Positions 50,949 through 59,626 of a stretch of 64,000 nucleotides of DNA are shown here, one piece after another. Source of the DNA: Flexivirga meconopsidis (lineage in GTDB: Bacteria > Actinomycetota > Actinomycetes > Actinomycetales > Dermatophilaceae); the NCBI RefSeq assembly GCF_026162425.1, contig NZ_JAOBQJ010000004.1, forward strand, positions 1-64,000, given 5' to 3'. Each line of letters begins with the position of its first letter. The first letter of the stretch is position 1. Below the pieces are notes generated by a model, which was given only the letters and a program-made list of their open reading frames with translations, was not told where the DNA came from and ran no database searches. The position numbers and the translations under genes were made by a program.

Positions 50949-52276
50949 GGACCTCGGCCCAGCGACTACTCGCGGGGTGGGCTGCGCGCCGGCCACATGT
51001 ACTGCTGGTGACAGCGCCCGGCGGAACTGCCGCGCGGCTGGCGGTCGAGGCACAGGCCCGCGCGCTCGGCGGTGTGCTCACCGGTGAGCCTGCTGACGCG
51101 GACGTGCTGGTCGTGGCTGGCTCGCCTGACGGTGAGCTGGCCGACGCGGTTGGGGTGCTGTGGAGTCAGATCCCGGCCCCGAAAGTTCGCGTCGACGTGC
51201 TCGATTCCGCGCGTGCGGCAGCGTTGCTGTCGGCCGGGATACATCGGCTGGCGAGCACACCCGACGCGGGTGCCGAGTCGACTGAGCAGGTCGAACCCAT
51301 GGGCGAGCACGTCCACCAACAGGAAGCCGAGATGGGACACGAGCACGGCGGTGATGGTGGGCATGGTCACGGTGGGCACACGGATGCTGAGCAGGGCGGT
51401 CACGAGCACGGGGGGCATGACCACGGCGGCATGCAGATGCCCGGGGGGCTGATGATGGCCGACCGGGCACCGGACCGGGACGGGCTGAAATTGGATGTAC
51501 TGCATGTCGCGCTGGGCCCCGTGCTGCCGGCGTGGCCGTCCGGTCTCGTCATCGACGTCGAACTGCAGGGGGACGTGGTGCAGGGCGCGGAGGTACGGGT
51601 GCTGGCCGGGGCCGGAGACGCGATGCGATTCTGGGCCGACGGCACCGGGGTGGCGGCCGGGCGCCGCCGGGCGGCGGCGCATCTGGACTCTGTGGGCCGT
51701 CTGCTGGAGGTCGCCGGGTGGTCCGGCGCGGCCGATCGGGCCCGCGGGCAGCGCGACGTGCTGCTCACCGAAACTGGCGAGCCGGTGGGCGAGGCGCGAG
51801 AGGAGTTACGCCGCCTGCGCCGCCGGGTGGAGCGCTCGTGGGGTCTGCGCCGATCACTGGCCGGGCTGGGTCGTCTTGGCCATGGTGACGTCAGCCGACT
51901 CGGCCTGTCGGGTCCGGCCGCGCGAGCGGCCGAGCGCGGTGGCGACGTGTGGGCAAGGCTGCAGACCTGGCTGGTGGAGGCCGACCTGGCCCTCAGCAGC
52001 GGCCCGGTGGCACCGGCCGAGGGCCCACGCGGGAGGCCTGGCCGCGGCTCGGACGCCCTGGTCGCGGCCGCCGCGCACTTGATGCCCGGGCTGGACCTGG
52101 GTGACGCACGGCTGGTCGTGGCGAGCCTGGATCCCGACCCCGACGACCTGCACTCCACCGGGGTCGCCGGCGACCGGGATCCGCATTCAGGTCACGGCGA
52201 AAACGGCCATCATGACGAGGGCCCCCACGGCATGCCCGGGGGCACCAACCACCAGCACGACGGGCACGTCGCATGA
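50939..52276 (+). CDS. His-rich protein with degenerate NuoB- and NuoD-like parts
   Basis: 445 residues, start overlapping nuoA by ten bases. Residues 53-88 (ADVLVVAGSPDGELADAVGV and SQIPAPKVRVDVL) match the pattern of NuoB, and 185-345 (VALGPVLPAWPSGLVIDVEL, then REELRRLRRRVERSWGLRR) recall NuoD. Between them, residues 124-162 hold 11 His (HEHGGDGGHGHGGH), followed by a GMQMPGGLMM Met stretch. A second His-rich tail is at 417-443. There is no cysteine at all, so the NuoB N2 cluster cannot form. No signal peptide. I infer a cytoplasmic metal-binding cap on the membrane arm. Function unproven. Confidence 0.65.
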   Translation: MGLRTSAQRLLAGWAARRPHVLLVTAPGGTAARLAVEAQARALGGVLTGEPADADVLVVAGSPDGELADAVGVLWSQIPAPKVRVDVLDSARAAALLSAGIHRLASTPDAGAESTEQVEPMGEHVHQQEAEMGHEHGGDGGHGHGGHTDAEQGGHEHGGHDHGGMQMPGGLMMADRAPDRDGLKLDVLHVALGPVLPAWPSGLVIDVELQGDVVQGAEVRVLAGAGDAMRFWADGTGVAAGRRRAAAHLDSVGRLLEVAGWSGAADRARGQRDVLLTETGEPVGEAREELRRLRRRVERSWGLRRSLAGLGRLGHGDVSRLGLSGPAARAAERGGDVWARLQTWLVEADLALSSGPVAPAEGPRGRPGRGSDALVAAAAHLMPGLDLGDARLVVASLDPDPDDLHSTGVAGDRDPHSGHGENGHHDEGPHGMPGGTNHQHDGHVA

Positions 52277-53214
52277 CAAGCCTCGTCCAGCAGGCGCCGG
52301 CCTGGTCGGTGCTGGTCGCGGTGCCGCTAGTGCTGTGCGCGGCGGTGCTGGCAGGGTCGCTGGACGCGGTGCTCGACCCACGAGGCGAGCTGCCGCTGAG
52401 GGCGCGGCTGCTGCGCCCGGTGTATGAGGCATCGCGGTCGCTGCTGGTTCAGCGGCGGTCGACGACGGCTCCGGACCGATTGCTGTGGGCCGTGGGGGTC
52501 GTCACCCCGTTGCTGGTCGCGGTGCTGATGGCACAGGTCGTCCCACTCGGCTTCGCCGTGGTGAGCGACCTGGGTGTCGGATTGGTGTGGTTCAACGCCA
52601 TGGACGTGCTGCTGTGGGCGGGATGGTGGCTGGCCGGGTGGGGCCCGAACAGCGTGTATTCGCTGATTGGTGGCTACCGGTTTCTTGCCCAGGCGCTGGC
52701 GTACGAGTTGCCGCTGATGTTCGCCCTGACCGCGCCTGCGGTCGCCGCCAGCAGCCTGTCGGTGCCGCAGATCGTGGCGGCCCAGCAGGGCCGCTGGTTC
52801 ATCGTGCAGATGCCGTTGGCCGCGGTGGTGTTCGCCGCAGCGGTGGCCGCCTTTGCCGCGTGGGGGCCCTTTGCGCACCCGGTCGGCCAGGACATCGCCG
52901 GTGGACTGCTGGTCGAGCAGTCCGGGCCGGCCCGGCTGCTGCTGCGGTGGGGCCAATACGCCCTGCTGGTCGTCGGATCGGCGATGACCGTGGCGCTGTT
53001 CCTGGGCGGCGGGGCAGGCCCACTGCTGCCGCCCTGGTTGTGGACGTTGCTCAAGAGCGCCGCGGTGCTCGCCGTGTTGCTGGCGATGCGCCACCGAATG
53101 CCGGTATGGCGCCCGGACCGGTTGATGCGCCTGGCGTGGCTGGTGGTGTTGCCGCTGGTACTCGCGCAGCTACTTGTTGTGTCGGTGCTGGCGGCGGCTG
53201 GAGGTGGATCGTGA
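52273..53214 (+). CDS. nuoH: NuoH-like membrane subunit
   Basis: 313 residues, eight membrane helices. The NuoH signature segments are recognisable: GPNSVYSLIGGYRFLAQALA, with YELPL next to it, corresponding to the canonical [22 protein letters not shown] region, and LVEQSGP for the EYSG loop. The C-terminal MRHRMPVWRPDRLMRLAW corresponds to R...PR.R.DQLM. Several of the loop acidic residues that line the quinone funnel are missing. It would link the redox side to the antiporter-like subunits. ATG overlaps the previous stop by four bases. Confidence 0.78.
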   Translation: MTSLVQQAPAWSVLVAVPLVLCAAVLAGSLDAVLDPRGELPLRARLLRPVYEASRSLLVQRRSTTAPDRLLWAVGVVTPLLVAVLMAQVVPLGFAVVSDLGVGLVWFNAMDVLLWAGWWLAGWGPNSVYSLIGGYRFLAQALAYELPLMFALTAPAVAASSLSVPQIVAAQQGRWFIVQMPLAAVVFAAAVAAFAAWGPFAHPVGQDIAGGLLVEQSGPARLLLRWGQYALLVVGSAMTVALFLGGGAGPLLPPWLWTLLKSAAVLAVLLAMRHRMPVWRPDRLMRLAWLVVLPLVLAQLLVVSVLAAAGGGS

Positions 53215-53741
53215 CACTCGCGGTGTTCATCGTGCTGGCCGTAATTGCGATCGCCTCCGGCGTCGCGGTCTTCGTGGTCGATTCCATGGCGAGGGCGACC
53301 TTCGCGCTGGCCGCATCGTTCGTGGCCGTCGGTGGGGAGCTGATCCTGCTCACCCTCGACTACTTGGGCGTGGTCACCATTTTGATGATGGTGATGGAGA
53401 TGGCGATCATGGTCGTCTTCATGGTCATGTTCATGATGAACCCGGCCGGGTTGATGCCCATGTCGATGCTGCACAACACGCGCGGGGCGCTGACCATTGC
53501 GGCCGGCACGTTCCTGCTGCTGGGCGCCGCCGCGGTGCTAGTGCCGTGGCCGGCGCGGCGGGGAACCGTCCCGGCCGATCCCACCCGGGCTATCGGCGAA
53601 GCGATCATGGGTCCCCAGATGCCGGTCATGGTCGGCATCTCGGCGCTGCTGTTCGCCACCATCGTGTCCGCGCTCGTGCTTGCTGTCCCACACGGCCGGT
53701 ACGACCAACCCGCCCACGACAGCGGGGAGACAGACAGGTGA
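53211..53741 (+). CDS. nuoJ: NuoJ-like subunit with a Met-rich helix
   Basis: 176 residues from a GTG overlapping the nuoH stop. Five membrane helices. The DYLGVV segment at 50-55 corresponds to the Y.GA.V.L helix of NuoJ. The helix and loop that follow hold 12 methionines in residues 59-86 (MMVMEMAIMVVFMVMFMM, then LMPMSM). Ordinary NuoJ helices are Leu/Val/Phe-rich here. Met thioethers bind Cu(I), so a copper path or sensor is possible. Family assignment is from size, helix order and operon position. Confidence 0.72.
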   Translation: MTLAVFIVLAVIAIASGVAVFVVDSMARATFALAASFVAVGGELILLTLDYLGVVTILMMVMEMAIMVVFMVMFMMNPAGLMPMSMLHNTRGALTIAAGTFLLLGAAAVLVPWPARRGTVPADPTRAIGEAIMGPQMPVMVGISALLFATIVSALVLAVPHGRYDQPAHDSGETDR

Positions 53742-54043
53742 CGCTTCAACTGTTCCTGCTGCTGGCGGCCGCCTTGTTCGCCATCGGCGTGTTCGGCGCG
53801 CTCAGCCAGCAGTCGGTTGTCATGGTGATGATGGGGCTGGAGTTGATGGTCAATGCCGTCATCGTCGCAGCCGCCGCGTTCTGGTACTTCCTCGCACCGG
53901 CGGCGCCGGACGGGCAGGTGCTGCTGCTGGTCGTCATCTCGGCGATGACGGTCGAGATGGCCATGGGTTTCGCCGTGGCCACCCTGCTGTTCCGGGCCAG
54001 CGACGTGGACATGACCGACATGGCTGCGGAGCTGAAACGGTGA
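53738..54043 (+). CDS. nuoK: NuoK-like membrane subunit
   Basis: 101 residues from a GTG in the preceding stop. Three helices. MGLELMVNAVIVA (residue 35-47) is the NuoK motif (canonical MSIELMLNAVNL) with its proton-path Glu38 preserved, and the second essential Glu lies in SAMTVEMAMGFAVA. RASDVDM near the end matches the R...VD end of the family. It appears functional for proton movement. Confidence 0.85.
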   Translation: MTLQLFLLLAAALFAIGVFGALSQQSVVMVMMGLELMVNAVIVAAAAFWYFLAPAAPDGQVLLLVVISAMTVEMAMGFAVATLLFRASDVDMTDMAAELKR

Positions 54044-55917
54044 GCGCGCTGCTGTGGGCGCTGGTCCTGCTGCCCGCCCTGGCGGGGGTAGGCCTGCTGG
54101 CCGCGCCGCTCGGCCCGTCGCCGGTGCGCCGGGCGGTCGAGCGGGCGACACCCACGGTCGGGATTTCGGTTGCGACCGGAGTACTCGCTCTGAGTGCTGC
54201 CGCCGCGTCCGTTCGGCCGACCACGTCCGCCCCCTTCCTGGCCGGTGACCCATTCACCTTGGCGGTTGACGGGCTGTCCGCCGTCGTCGTCGTCACCGTG
54301 GCCGCAGTCAGCCTGCTGGTGCTGGTCTTCTCGGCCGGCGCGATCCGGCACCACCGGGCCCGCTTCGTCGGGCTCATGCTGGTCTTCGTCGCCGCCGTGC
54401 TGGTCACCGCCACCGCCACCACGCTGCTCGGGCTGCTCATGGCCTGGGAGGTGATGGGCGCCACCAGCTACGCGCTGATCGCATTCGACTGGCGACGCGA
54501 TACCGCGGTCGCCTCAGGTACCACCGCATTCGTGGTCACCAGAGCCGGTGACGTCGGGCTCTACCTCGCCGCCGGAGCCGCCCTGGCCGTGGCCTCCGGC
54601 GGCACGCCGGGTCTCTCGCTGGATCGCCTGGCGTTGTTGCCGTCCCCGTGGCTGCACATCGCGGCCGCGGGAATGCTGGCAGCGGCGTTCGGTAAGGCTG
54701 CCCAGTTGCCGTTCTCGTTCTGGTTGTCCCGGGCGATGGACGGGCCGAGCCCGGTCTCGGCGCTGCTGCACTCGGCCGCCATGGTGGCCATGGGCGGCTA
54801 CCTGCTGCTGCGTCTGCACCCGCTGCTGCTCGCCGCCGGGTGGGCGGCGACCACCGCGGCCTGGGTCGGGGCGCTGACCGCCCTACTGCTGGGTGCGGTC
54901 GCCATCGCCCAGGACGACCTGAAACAGCTGCTCGCGGCGTCCACCAGCGCCCAGCTCGGCTTCGTGGTGCTCGCGGCGGGCACCACCGGGCCGGGTGCGG
55001 TCGGCGCCGGCCTGGCACACCTGGTCGGCCACGCGTCCACCAAGGCGCTGCTGTTCCTGGCCGCCGGGGCCTGGCTGGCCGCTCTGGGCACCAAGTCCCT
55101 GCCGGCGCTGCGCGGCGCCGGGCGGGCCTATCCGTGGGTCGGCGTGCCCTTCACCGTCGCGGCACTGGCTCTGGCCGGGGTGCCGCCGCTGACTCTGTGG
55201 GCCACCAAGGAGTCCGTCCTCGCGGCCGCCCGCGAGCAGTCGGGTGCGCTGTACGCGGTCGGGCTCGCGGCCGCGGTGGCCTCCAGCGCGTATGCCGGCA
55301 AGGCCCTCGCGCTGATCTGGCGCCGCCTGCCGGACCACCCGACCGGCTACGACACCGAGGAGGCCGGCACCCGGCAGGTCGGCTGGATCGAGCGAATCCC
55401 GTTGCTACCCCTAGCAGTCGGTGCGGCCGGCCTCGGGGTGCTGGTCGTCCCGGCCGTATGGGCCAAGGTGGACCCGGGCGCGCCGACGCCGACCTCCGCC
55501 TCCGCCGGGGAAGTGGCCGTCTCTGTGGTCCTGGCCGTCGTCGTGACCGGCGTGGCGCTGCGCTGGCCGCAGCGCCTGCCGGCGCCGCGGTGGGCCGGCA
55601 GCTGGCTGCGCCTGGAGCAGGTTGCCCATGCCGGGGTGCTGCGCCCGACCCTGCGCCTGGCCGCCCTGCTGGCCCGGGGTGACGCCGCACTCGAGGCAGC
55701 GGTGACCGGCACCGGCCACGCGGGCCGTCGGCTGGCCGACCACGCCGCGGCGATCGACGCCGTCGGGGTCGGTGGCGCACTGCGCGGCGTCGTGGCTGCG
55801 GCCCGCCGGGGTGCGGGCCTGGTGCTGCGCCCGCAGACCGGGCAACTGCACCAGTACTACGCGCAGGCCTCGGTCGGTTTGGCCGTGGCCGTCCTCATCG
55901 TCTGGTTGGCGAGGTAA
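54040..55917 (+). CDS. nuoL: NuoL-like antiporter subunit
   Basis: 625 residues from a GTG overlapping nuoK, about 14-16 membrane helices. The key proton-path residues are present: Glu in LLMAWEVMGATSYALI (TM5), Lys in AFGKAAQLPFSFWLSRAMDG (TM7), the central Lys in HLVGHASTKALLFLAAG, and Lys in TLWATKES. The C-terminal half includes the lateral amphipathic helix region and a last helix ending VAVLIVWLAR. This subunit pumps or conducts protons in complex I. It looks complete. Confidence 0.88.
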   Translation: MSALLWALVLLPALAGVGLLAAPLGPSPVRRAVERATPTVGISVATGVLALSAAAASVRPTTSAPFLAGDPFTLAVDGLSAVVVVTVAAVSLLVLVFSAGAIRHHRARFVGLMLVFVAAVLVTATATTLLGLLMAWEVMGATSYALIAFDWRRDTAVASGTTAFVVTRAGDVGLYLAAGAALAVASGGTPGLSLDRLALLPSPWLHIAAAGMLAAAFGKAAQLPFSFWLSRAMDGPSPVSALLHSAAMVAMGGYLLLRLHPLLLAAGWAATTAAWVGALTALLLGAVAIAQDDLKQLLAASTSAQLGFVVLAAGTTGPGAVGAGLAHLVGHASTKALLFLAAGAWLAALGTKSLPALRGAGRAYPWVGVPFTVAALALAGVPPLTLWATKESVLAAAREQSGALYAVGLAAAVASSAYAGKALALIWRRLPDHPTGYDTEEAGTRQVGWIERIPLLPLAVGAAGLGVLVVPAVWAKVDPGAPTPTSASAGEVAVSVVLAVVVTGVALRWPQRLPAPRWAGSWLRLEQVAHAGVLRPTLRLAALLARGDAALEAAVTGTGHAGRRLADHAAAIDAVGVGGALRGVVAAARRGAGLVLRPQTGQLHQYYAQASVGLAVAVLIVWLAR

Positions 55918-55922
55918 ACCCG

Positions 55923-57413
55923 TTGTTGTCCCTGTTGATATTTCTGCCCGCCGCGGTCGCCGCGGTGCTGCTGCTGGCCCGCGTGCCCGACCGGGTCGCC
56001 CTGTGGGCCTGGTTGGTGACCGGTCTGGTGACGGTCGGGCTCAGTGTCGGCATGTGGGCGGCATACCTGCACGGCCACGGGCCGGGGCAGTTCGGGTTCG
56101 CCGAGCAGGTGCCGTGGATGCCGGGTATCGGCTCCAGCTATCACGTCGGGGTCGACGGGTTGAGCCTGCCGCTGCTGGCGCTGACCGCGGTCATTTTCAC
56201 CGCGACGGCGGTCTACTCGCTGCGCGAACGGCAGCAGCCCCGTTCGTACGCGGCGTTGTTCCTGGCGCTGCAGACCACCAGTCTGGGGGTGTTCTCGGCG
56301 CTGGACCTCATCGTGTTCTTCGTGTTCTTCGACCTGTCGATCGTCGGGATGTACTTCGTCATCGCCGGCTGGGGGCACGGCCCGGCGCGGCGCCGGTCGG
56401 CGCTGCTGTTCTTCCTCTACACCTTCACCGGCTCACTTGCCCTGTTGCTGGGGTTCATCGGCCTGTATGTCGCCTCCGATCCGCACACCTTCGACATCGC
56501 CGAGCTCGCCGCGCACCCGCCGTTGACCGGGTCAGGTGCGGCCGGGCCGTTGGTGCTGGCGGCCATCGCACTCGGCCTGGCGATCAAGACCCCGACGGTC
56601 CCGTTCCACTCCTGGCTACCGCCGGCGCACACCGACGCGCCGGCGGCTGGGTCGGCGGTGCTGGCCGGGATCCTGCTGAAAATGGGCACCTTCGGTTTCG
56701 TGCGGATCGCGATGCCGCTGCTGCCCGAGCAGTGGCGCACCTATGCCTGGGTGTTCGTCGGGGTGGGCGTGGCCTCGGTCCTCTACGGGGCGCTGGTGGC
56801 GCTGGCCCAGGACAACTTCAAACGGCTGATCGCGTTCACCAGTGTCAACCACATGGGTTACATCCTGCTCGGTCTCGGCGCCGCCGGCCTGGCCGGTGAC
56901 GCCCACGCCCGGTCGGTGGCCGTCACCGGTGCCCTGGTGCAGATGGTCAGTCACGGGCTGATCACCGCGGCCTTGTTCCTGCTGGCCGGTGTGCTGCTGG
57001 ACCGCGGTGGCAGCTACGACCTGACCCGGTATGGCGCCCTGGCCGGGCCTGCGCCACGGTTCGCCGCACTGACGACCGTCGCGGCATTCGCGAGCCTGGG
57101 GCTGCCTGGCTTCAGCGGCTTCATCGCCGAGTTCCAGATCCTCGCTGGCAGCCTCGGCCCGGCCACACCGGCAGCCGCGGTCGCCGCGCTGGGCATCGTC
57201 CTCACAGCCGGCCTCTTCCTGTGGGCTATCCACCGGCTCTTCCTCGGCACACCACGAACCGGACAGGTCGCGTTCGCGGACCTGTCCGCTCGCGAACTGT
57301 GGGCCATCGGGCCGCTGCTGGCCCTGTCCGTGCTCATCGGCGTCTTCCCGCAGTCCCTGCTCGGCGTTGTGACGCCCGCCGCGGATCACCTGATCGCGCT
57401 GGTCGGCCGGTGA
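55923..57413 (+). CDS. nuoM: NuoM-like antiporter subunit
   Basis: 496 residues from a TTG, five bases after nuoL (TTG TTG; either may be used). Fourteen helices. The TM5 position that is Glu in complex I (FFVFFE.) is Asp137 here. TM7 Lys lies in AIKTPTVPFHSWLPPAHTDA, and the lysine of TM8 in LAGILLKMGTFG. The rest follows the family, including GLPGFSGFIAEF near residue 400. It appears able to move protons with an altered TM5 carboxylate. Confidence 0.88.
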   Translation: MLSLLIFLPAAVAAVLLLARVPDRVALWAWLVTGLVTVGLSVGMWAAYLHGHGPGQFGFAEQVPWMPGIGSSYHVGVDGLSLPLLALTAVIFTATAVYSLRERQQPRSYAALFLALQTTSLGVFSALDLIVFFVFFDLSIVGMYFVIAGWGHGPARRRSALLFFLYTFTGSLALLLGFIGLYVASDPHTFDIAELAAHPPLTGSGAAGPLVLAAIALGLAIKTPTVPFHSWLPPAHTDAPAAGSAVLAGILLKMGTFGFVRIAMPLLPEQWRTYAWVFVGVGVASVLYGALVALAQDNFKRLIAFTSVNHMGYILLGLGAAGLAGDAHARSVAVTGALVQMVSHGLITAALFLLAGVLLDRGGSYDLTRYGALAGPAPRFAALTTVAAFASLGLPGFSGFIAEFQILAGSLGPATPAAAVAALGIVLTAGLFLWAIHRLFLGTPRTGQVAFADLSARELWAIGPLLALSVLIGVFPQSLLGVVTPAADHLIALVGR

Positions 57414-58870
57414 CCGCCCACGAGGACCCGGCCGCGTTCGCACCCGAGCTCATCCTGCTCGTCGGTGCCGTGGTCGCGCTGCTGACCGGCTCGTTCGTCC
57501 GCCAGGAGCGGCAGTGGAGCGCGCAGCTGGTAGCCGCCGTCGCGCTGGCCGGGTCGCTGGTGGCCGGCGCCACGGCGGGCGCTTCGGGGCAGACGCTGTA
57601 TGCCGGCAGTTACGCGATCGACGCCGCCACGTTCGCCGCCCGGCTCATCGTGCCCGCCGCGGCGCTGCTCGTGTTGGGCCTGTCTGCCGGGCGGGTGCGC
57701 GGCAGCGCCCGGGAGAGCGAGTTCGCAGTCCTGGTGCTGCTGGCCAGTCTCGGTACCATCCTGCTGGCCGGCAGCACCGACCTGCTGTTGCTCGCGGTGG
57801 CCTATCTGCTGGCGTCCATCCCGCTCTACGCCCTCGCCGGCTGGGCCCGTGACCCCGCTGGCGCCGAAGGGGCGCTGAAGACCTACCTGTTCGGTGTACT
57901 GCTGGGCATCGTCATGTTCCTCGGGATCGCGGTGCTGTTCGGGCTGGCCGGATCCACCTCGTATGCCGACCTGGCCCAGCGCCTGCCCGGCGCCCCACCC
58001 GCGGCCCTCGCCCTGGGAGCGGTGGCCGTGTTTGCCGGACTGCTCTTCAAAGCCGGCGCGGTCCCGGTGCACTTCTGGGTGCCGGACGCCGTACAAGGTG
58101 CCACCACCGGTGCCGGGGCCTTCCTGACCACTGTCCCCAAAATCGGGGCGCTGCTCGCCCTGTACCGGTTCGTGCTCGTCCTACCCGACGACGCCATCAA
58201 CTGGCGACTGCTGCTGGCACTGCTGGCCGCGGCCAGCATGACCCTGGGTAACCTCGCCGCCTTCCGGCAGGACGATCCGGCCCGACTGCTGGCCTACTCC
58301 ACCATCAGCCAGGTCGGCTACCTGCTCATGGTCGTCGTGGTCGCCGATCCGGTCGCCGGCTCCGCACCGCTGGCCGCGCTAATCCTTTATCTGGCGGCAT
58401 ACGCAGCAGCCAACCTCGGCGCGTTCGCCGTCATCGCCGCACGCCCCGGGCCCTCCACACTGACGGACTACCGCGGGCTCGCTCGCCAGAGCCCAGCCCT
58501 GGCCGGCGTCCTCGTGGTCAGCCTGTTGGCCCTGGTCGGTACCCCACCCACTGGCGTGTTCACCGGTAAGCTCACCGTCTTCGCCGCCACCTGGGACGGC
58601 GGCTGGGCATGGCTCGTGGTCATCGCCGCCGTCAACACTGTCGCGAGCCTCTACTACTACCTGCGTTGGATCGCTCCCGCGTTCGCCCGCCCCGACCCAG
58701 CCACCGGACCGGCCGCCGGCCCGTCGGTGCCGGGTAGTCCGCGGGAGGCGCTGGCCTGGCCCGCGCGGTGCGTGATCGCCGCGGCGGTCACCACCGGATG
58801 CCTGGCCCTGCTGATCGGCATCGTGGCCGACGGCGTGCTGGACATCGGATCGGCCGCTATCAAGTGGTGA
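57410..58870 (+). CDS. nuoN: NuoN-like antiporter subunit
   Basis: 486 residues from a GTG overlapping nuoM. In TM5 the canonical VALELLSLPLY reads VAYLLASIPLY, so the essential Glu is Leu133. TM7 keeps Lys in LLFKAGAVPVHFWVPDAVQG, and the Lys in FLTTVPKIGALLALY is kept. The chain is otherwise full length. Loss of the TM5 Glu suggests that this module does not pump in the normal way, or that another residue replaces it. It is the last gene of the operon. Confidence 0.88.
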   Translation: MTAHEDPAAFAPELILLVGAVVALLTGSFVRQERQWSAQLVAAVALAGSLVAGATAGASGQTLYAGSYAIDAATFAARLIVPAAALLVLGLSAGRVRGSARESEFAVLVLLASLGTILLAGSTDLLLLAVAYLLASIPLYALAGWARDPAGAEGALKTYLFGVLLGIVMFLGIAVLFGLAGSTSYADLAQRLPGAPPAALALGAVAVFAGLLFKAGAVPVHFWVPDAVQGATTGAGAFLTTVPKIGALLALYRFVLVLPDDAINWRLLLALLAAASMTLGNLAAFRQDDPARLLAYSTISQVGYLLMVVVVADPVAGSAPLAALILYLAAYAAANLGAFAVIAARPGPSTLTDYRGLARQSPALAGVLVVSLLALVGTPPTGVFTGKLTVFAATWDGGWAWLVVIAAVNTVASLYYYLRWIAPAFARPDPATGPAAGPSVPGSPREALAWPARCVIAAAVTTGCLALLIGIVADGVLDIGSAAIKW

Positions 58871-58881
58871 GGACCCAGGCT

Positions 58882-58897
58882 CGCCGGCAATCCGGCG
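58882..58897. terminator. Short hairpin between convergent genes
   Basis: CGCCGG (58882-58887), loop CAAT, CCGGCG (58892-58897), twelve bases after the nuoN-like stop. Confidence 0.4.
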
Positions 58898-58912
58898 CAT
58901 CTGCGCTCTCGG

Positions 58913-58959
58913 CGGGCTACTTCACGTAGCTGACCACGGCCATCATGCCGCGGTTCGCG
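58913..58959. repeat. 47-bp direct repeat, copy 1
   Basis: 43 of 47 bases match 59627-59673. It encodes the last codons of the lipoprotein and its stop. Confidence 0.85.
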
Positions 58960-59600
58960 CCGCTGGCCGGCCGGGGCCAATGAGAGGCGCACACGAACCC
59001 CGCCGCCTGACGGCTGGACCGCGGCCGCTGCCAGGAAAGGGCGGCGGCCGCGTGGGTCTCGGCTTTGGCTCTCGGTGTCGGTGTCTTGGCCATCGACCAG
59101 ACGCCCAGCATCGATCTCGTCGATGTGCAGATCGCGGCGCCCTTGCCCGTGTATTTGGTCGGCGCTAGGTCGTCGGCTCGGCGAATCAGCGTGTATTGGA
59201 AGTTGCCGTAGCCGGCGGTGTTGCCGTTGAACTGGAACGAAGTCAGCCGGAGCCGTTCCCCGGCCTCGTGGCGGCCAGCGAAATATCGCTCGAGTCCGGC
59301 CCTGTCCTGAGCGACGGAGCCGATCCGTTGTCCCGGACCGTCGGTGCTGTACCAGTCGAAGCCGTTTCCCTGCCGCGCCCAGATCCGCTGCAAGGTCGGT
59401 TGGTCACCGGCGTTGAATGCCCGCACGAACCCGATTACCAGCTTTCGAACTGTCGTGTCCGTGCATGCACCGTTCGACTCGGATCGGGAGGGGTCGTGCG
59501 CCGAGGGCGTGTCGGCCGAGCCGCTGGCTGTACAGGCGGCGAGCAGGAGTGCAACAACGGTCGCGGTGGCGATCGTGGGGCCGCGGCATATCGGCTGCAC
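58917..59600 (-). CDS. Lipoprotein with NTF2-like domain and a borrowed C-terminus
   Basis: 227 residues from a GTG. Lipobox LLAAC at about residue 22. Residues 48-165 resemble an NTF2-like fold (LVIGFVRAFNAGDQPTLQRI, then LRLTSFQFNGNTAGYGNFQ). After about residue 185 the sequence is Arg/Ala-rich. It ends in ANRGMMAVVSYVK, nearly identical to the last residues of the multicopper oxidase next door (ANRGMMAVLSYVK). The underlying DNA is an imperfect 47-bp direct repeat. The lipoprotein thus seems to have been fused onto the remains of an oxidase 3' end. Function unknown. Confidence 0.6.
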   Translation of the reverse strand: MQPICRGPTIATATVVALLLAACTASGSADTPSAHDPSRSESNGACTDTTVRKLVIGFVRAFNAGDQPTLQRIWARQGNGFDWYSTDGPGQRIGSVAQDRAGLERYFAGRHEAGERLRLTSFQFNGNTAGYGNFQYTLIRRADDLAPTKYTGKGAAICTSTRSMLGVWSMAKTPTPRAKAETHAAAALSWQRPRSSRQAAGFVCASHWPRPASGANRGMMAVVSYVK

Positions 59601-59626
59601 GAGTTCCAGTATGACCGCCCCTCGAC

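Noticed and set aside
50598-58870. Ordinary respiratory complex I or Mrp antiporter operon
   Set aside because: Complex I would need NuoB-G and I with iron-sulfur motifs, which are absent. Mrp would not include NuoA- and NuoH-like genes. Group 4 hydrogenase or formate lyase complexes would need a NiFe large subunit.
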